A program made the position numbers and the translations under genes. Under the pieces are notes generated by a model that was not told where the DNA came from, did not search any database, and worked only from the letters and a program-made list of their open reading frames with translations. A DNA stretch of 64,000 nt from JBEKYD01 sp052148435 (GTDB lineage: Bacteria; Acidobacteriota; Terriglobia; Bryobacterales; Bryobacteraceae). Location: contig JBKQIF010000022.1 of the NCBI GenBank assembly GCA_052148435.1, positions 10,158 through 74,157 on the forward strand, written 5' to 3'. Shown piece by piece: positions 63,887-64,000 of the stretch. Each line of letters opens with the position of its first letter. The first letter of the stretch is position 1.

Positions 63887-64000
63887 TTAGGCGGATTCCT
63901 TGTCGTGGTGGGGCGTCACCCAACCCAGGTTGAAGGGCAACTCCGTCATGGGGCCCTGCCACTGCAGCTCCCGGTCGATATCGGTGTGCATGCGGTAGGA
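63887..64000 (-). CDS. 3' end of an unidentified gene running off the window
   Basis: The last 37 codons of a minus-strand frame, closed by TAA at 63887-63889; it reads MHTDIDRELQWQGPMTELPF and then NLGWVTPHHDKESA. The start lies outside the window. No family can be named from so little, but its position just upstream of the dehydrogenase gene suggests that it belongs to the same cluster. Confidence 0.5.
   Translation of the reverse strand, partial: SYRMHTDIDRELQWQGPMTELPFNLGWVTPHHDKESA

Overview
The window looks like chromosomal DNA of an acidobacterium, most likely of the Bryobacterales / Solibacter type. The pointers are high GC, an Oar-like TonB receptor with a carboxypeptidase-regulatory domain, BshC of bacillithiol synthesis, a short eukaryote-like ProRS next to a true GlnRS, a large TPR-CHAT protein, and a fragment of a short protein family that I associate with this group. 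The taxonomic call is inference. I saw no rRNA, tRNA, CRISPR array, prophage or conjugative module.

Layout. 1-3.3 kb: an M50 membrane protease, two glycosyltransferases and a prepilin peptidase, the last three joined by very short overlaps. 3.4-6.4 kb: an Oar-like outer-membrane receptor between palindromic repeats. 6.5-15.5 kb: a lipoprotein-sorting-like protein divergent from a CPBP protease, a promoter with a long structured leader, then dxr, rseP, bshC and a GH63-type glucosidase. 15.6-23.7 kb: small and decayed genes, PilZ, larB, glmM, a DUF5060-type secreted protein, tsaB, a lone AbrB-type regulator, a REP-associated transposase (RAYT) and a cupin. 23.8-29.7 kb: an ATP synthase operon on the minus strand (b', b, delta, alpha, gamma, beta, epsilon) without the a and c subunits. 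29.8-33.0 kb: a cupin, a GlcG-like protein and an overlapping three-gene unit led by an AAA/STAND-like ATPase. 33.1-39.3 kb: gltX, glnS, a NodU-type carbamoyltransferase and proS. 39.4-41.0 kb: an ECF sigma, anti-sigma and Spy-like set. 41.3-47.0 kb: an SDR, a beta-propeller protein, an acyl-CoA-synthetase-like enzyme, a 23-residue membrane protein behind a near-perfect sigma-54 promoter, a decayed gene and an RluA-type pseudouridine synthase. 47.1-52.6 kb: a TPR-CHAT lipoprotein-like giant and three AhpD-like proteins in a row. 52.8-63.9 kb: a catabolic island. Its plus-strand half holds a sodium:solute symporter, a MtaB-like corrinoid methyltransferase, a UroD-like protein, a GalK-like kinase and a cytochrome c-quinoprotein fusion. 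Its minus-strand half holds a hexulose-phosphate-synthase-like enzyme, a sugar-isomerase-like TIM barrel, an SDR and a zinc-type dehydrogenase.

The most interesting parts are: (1) the 52.8-63.9 kb island, whose enzyme mix suggests uptake and demethylation of a methylated or methoxy sugar-like compound with C1 handling; (2) the unrecognised ATPase three-gene unit at 30.8-33.0 kb; (3) a pseudoknot-capable RNA leader with its own promoter upstream of dxr; (4) the sigma-54-driven micro-protein; (5) two dispersed palindromic repeat families together with a RAYT transposase that directly abuts one of them. Several genes have a -10 box only 6-15 nt before the start codon, which suggests leaderless or nearly leaderless transcripts.
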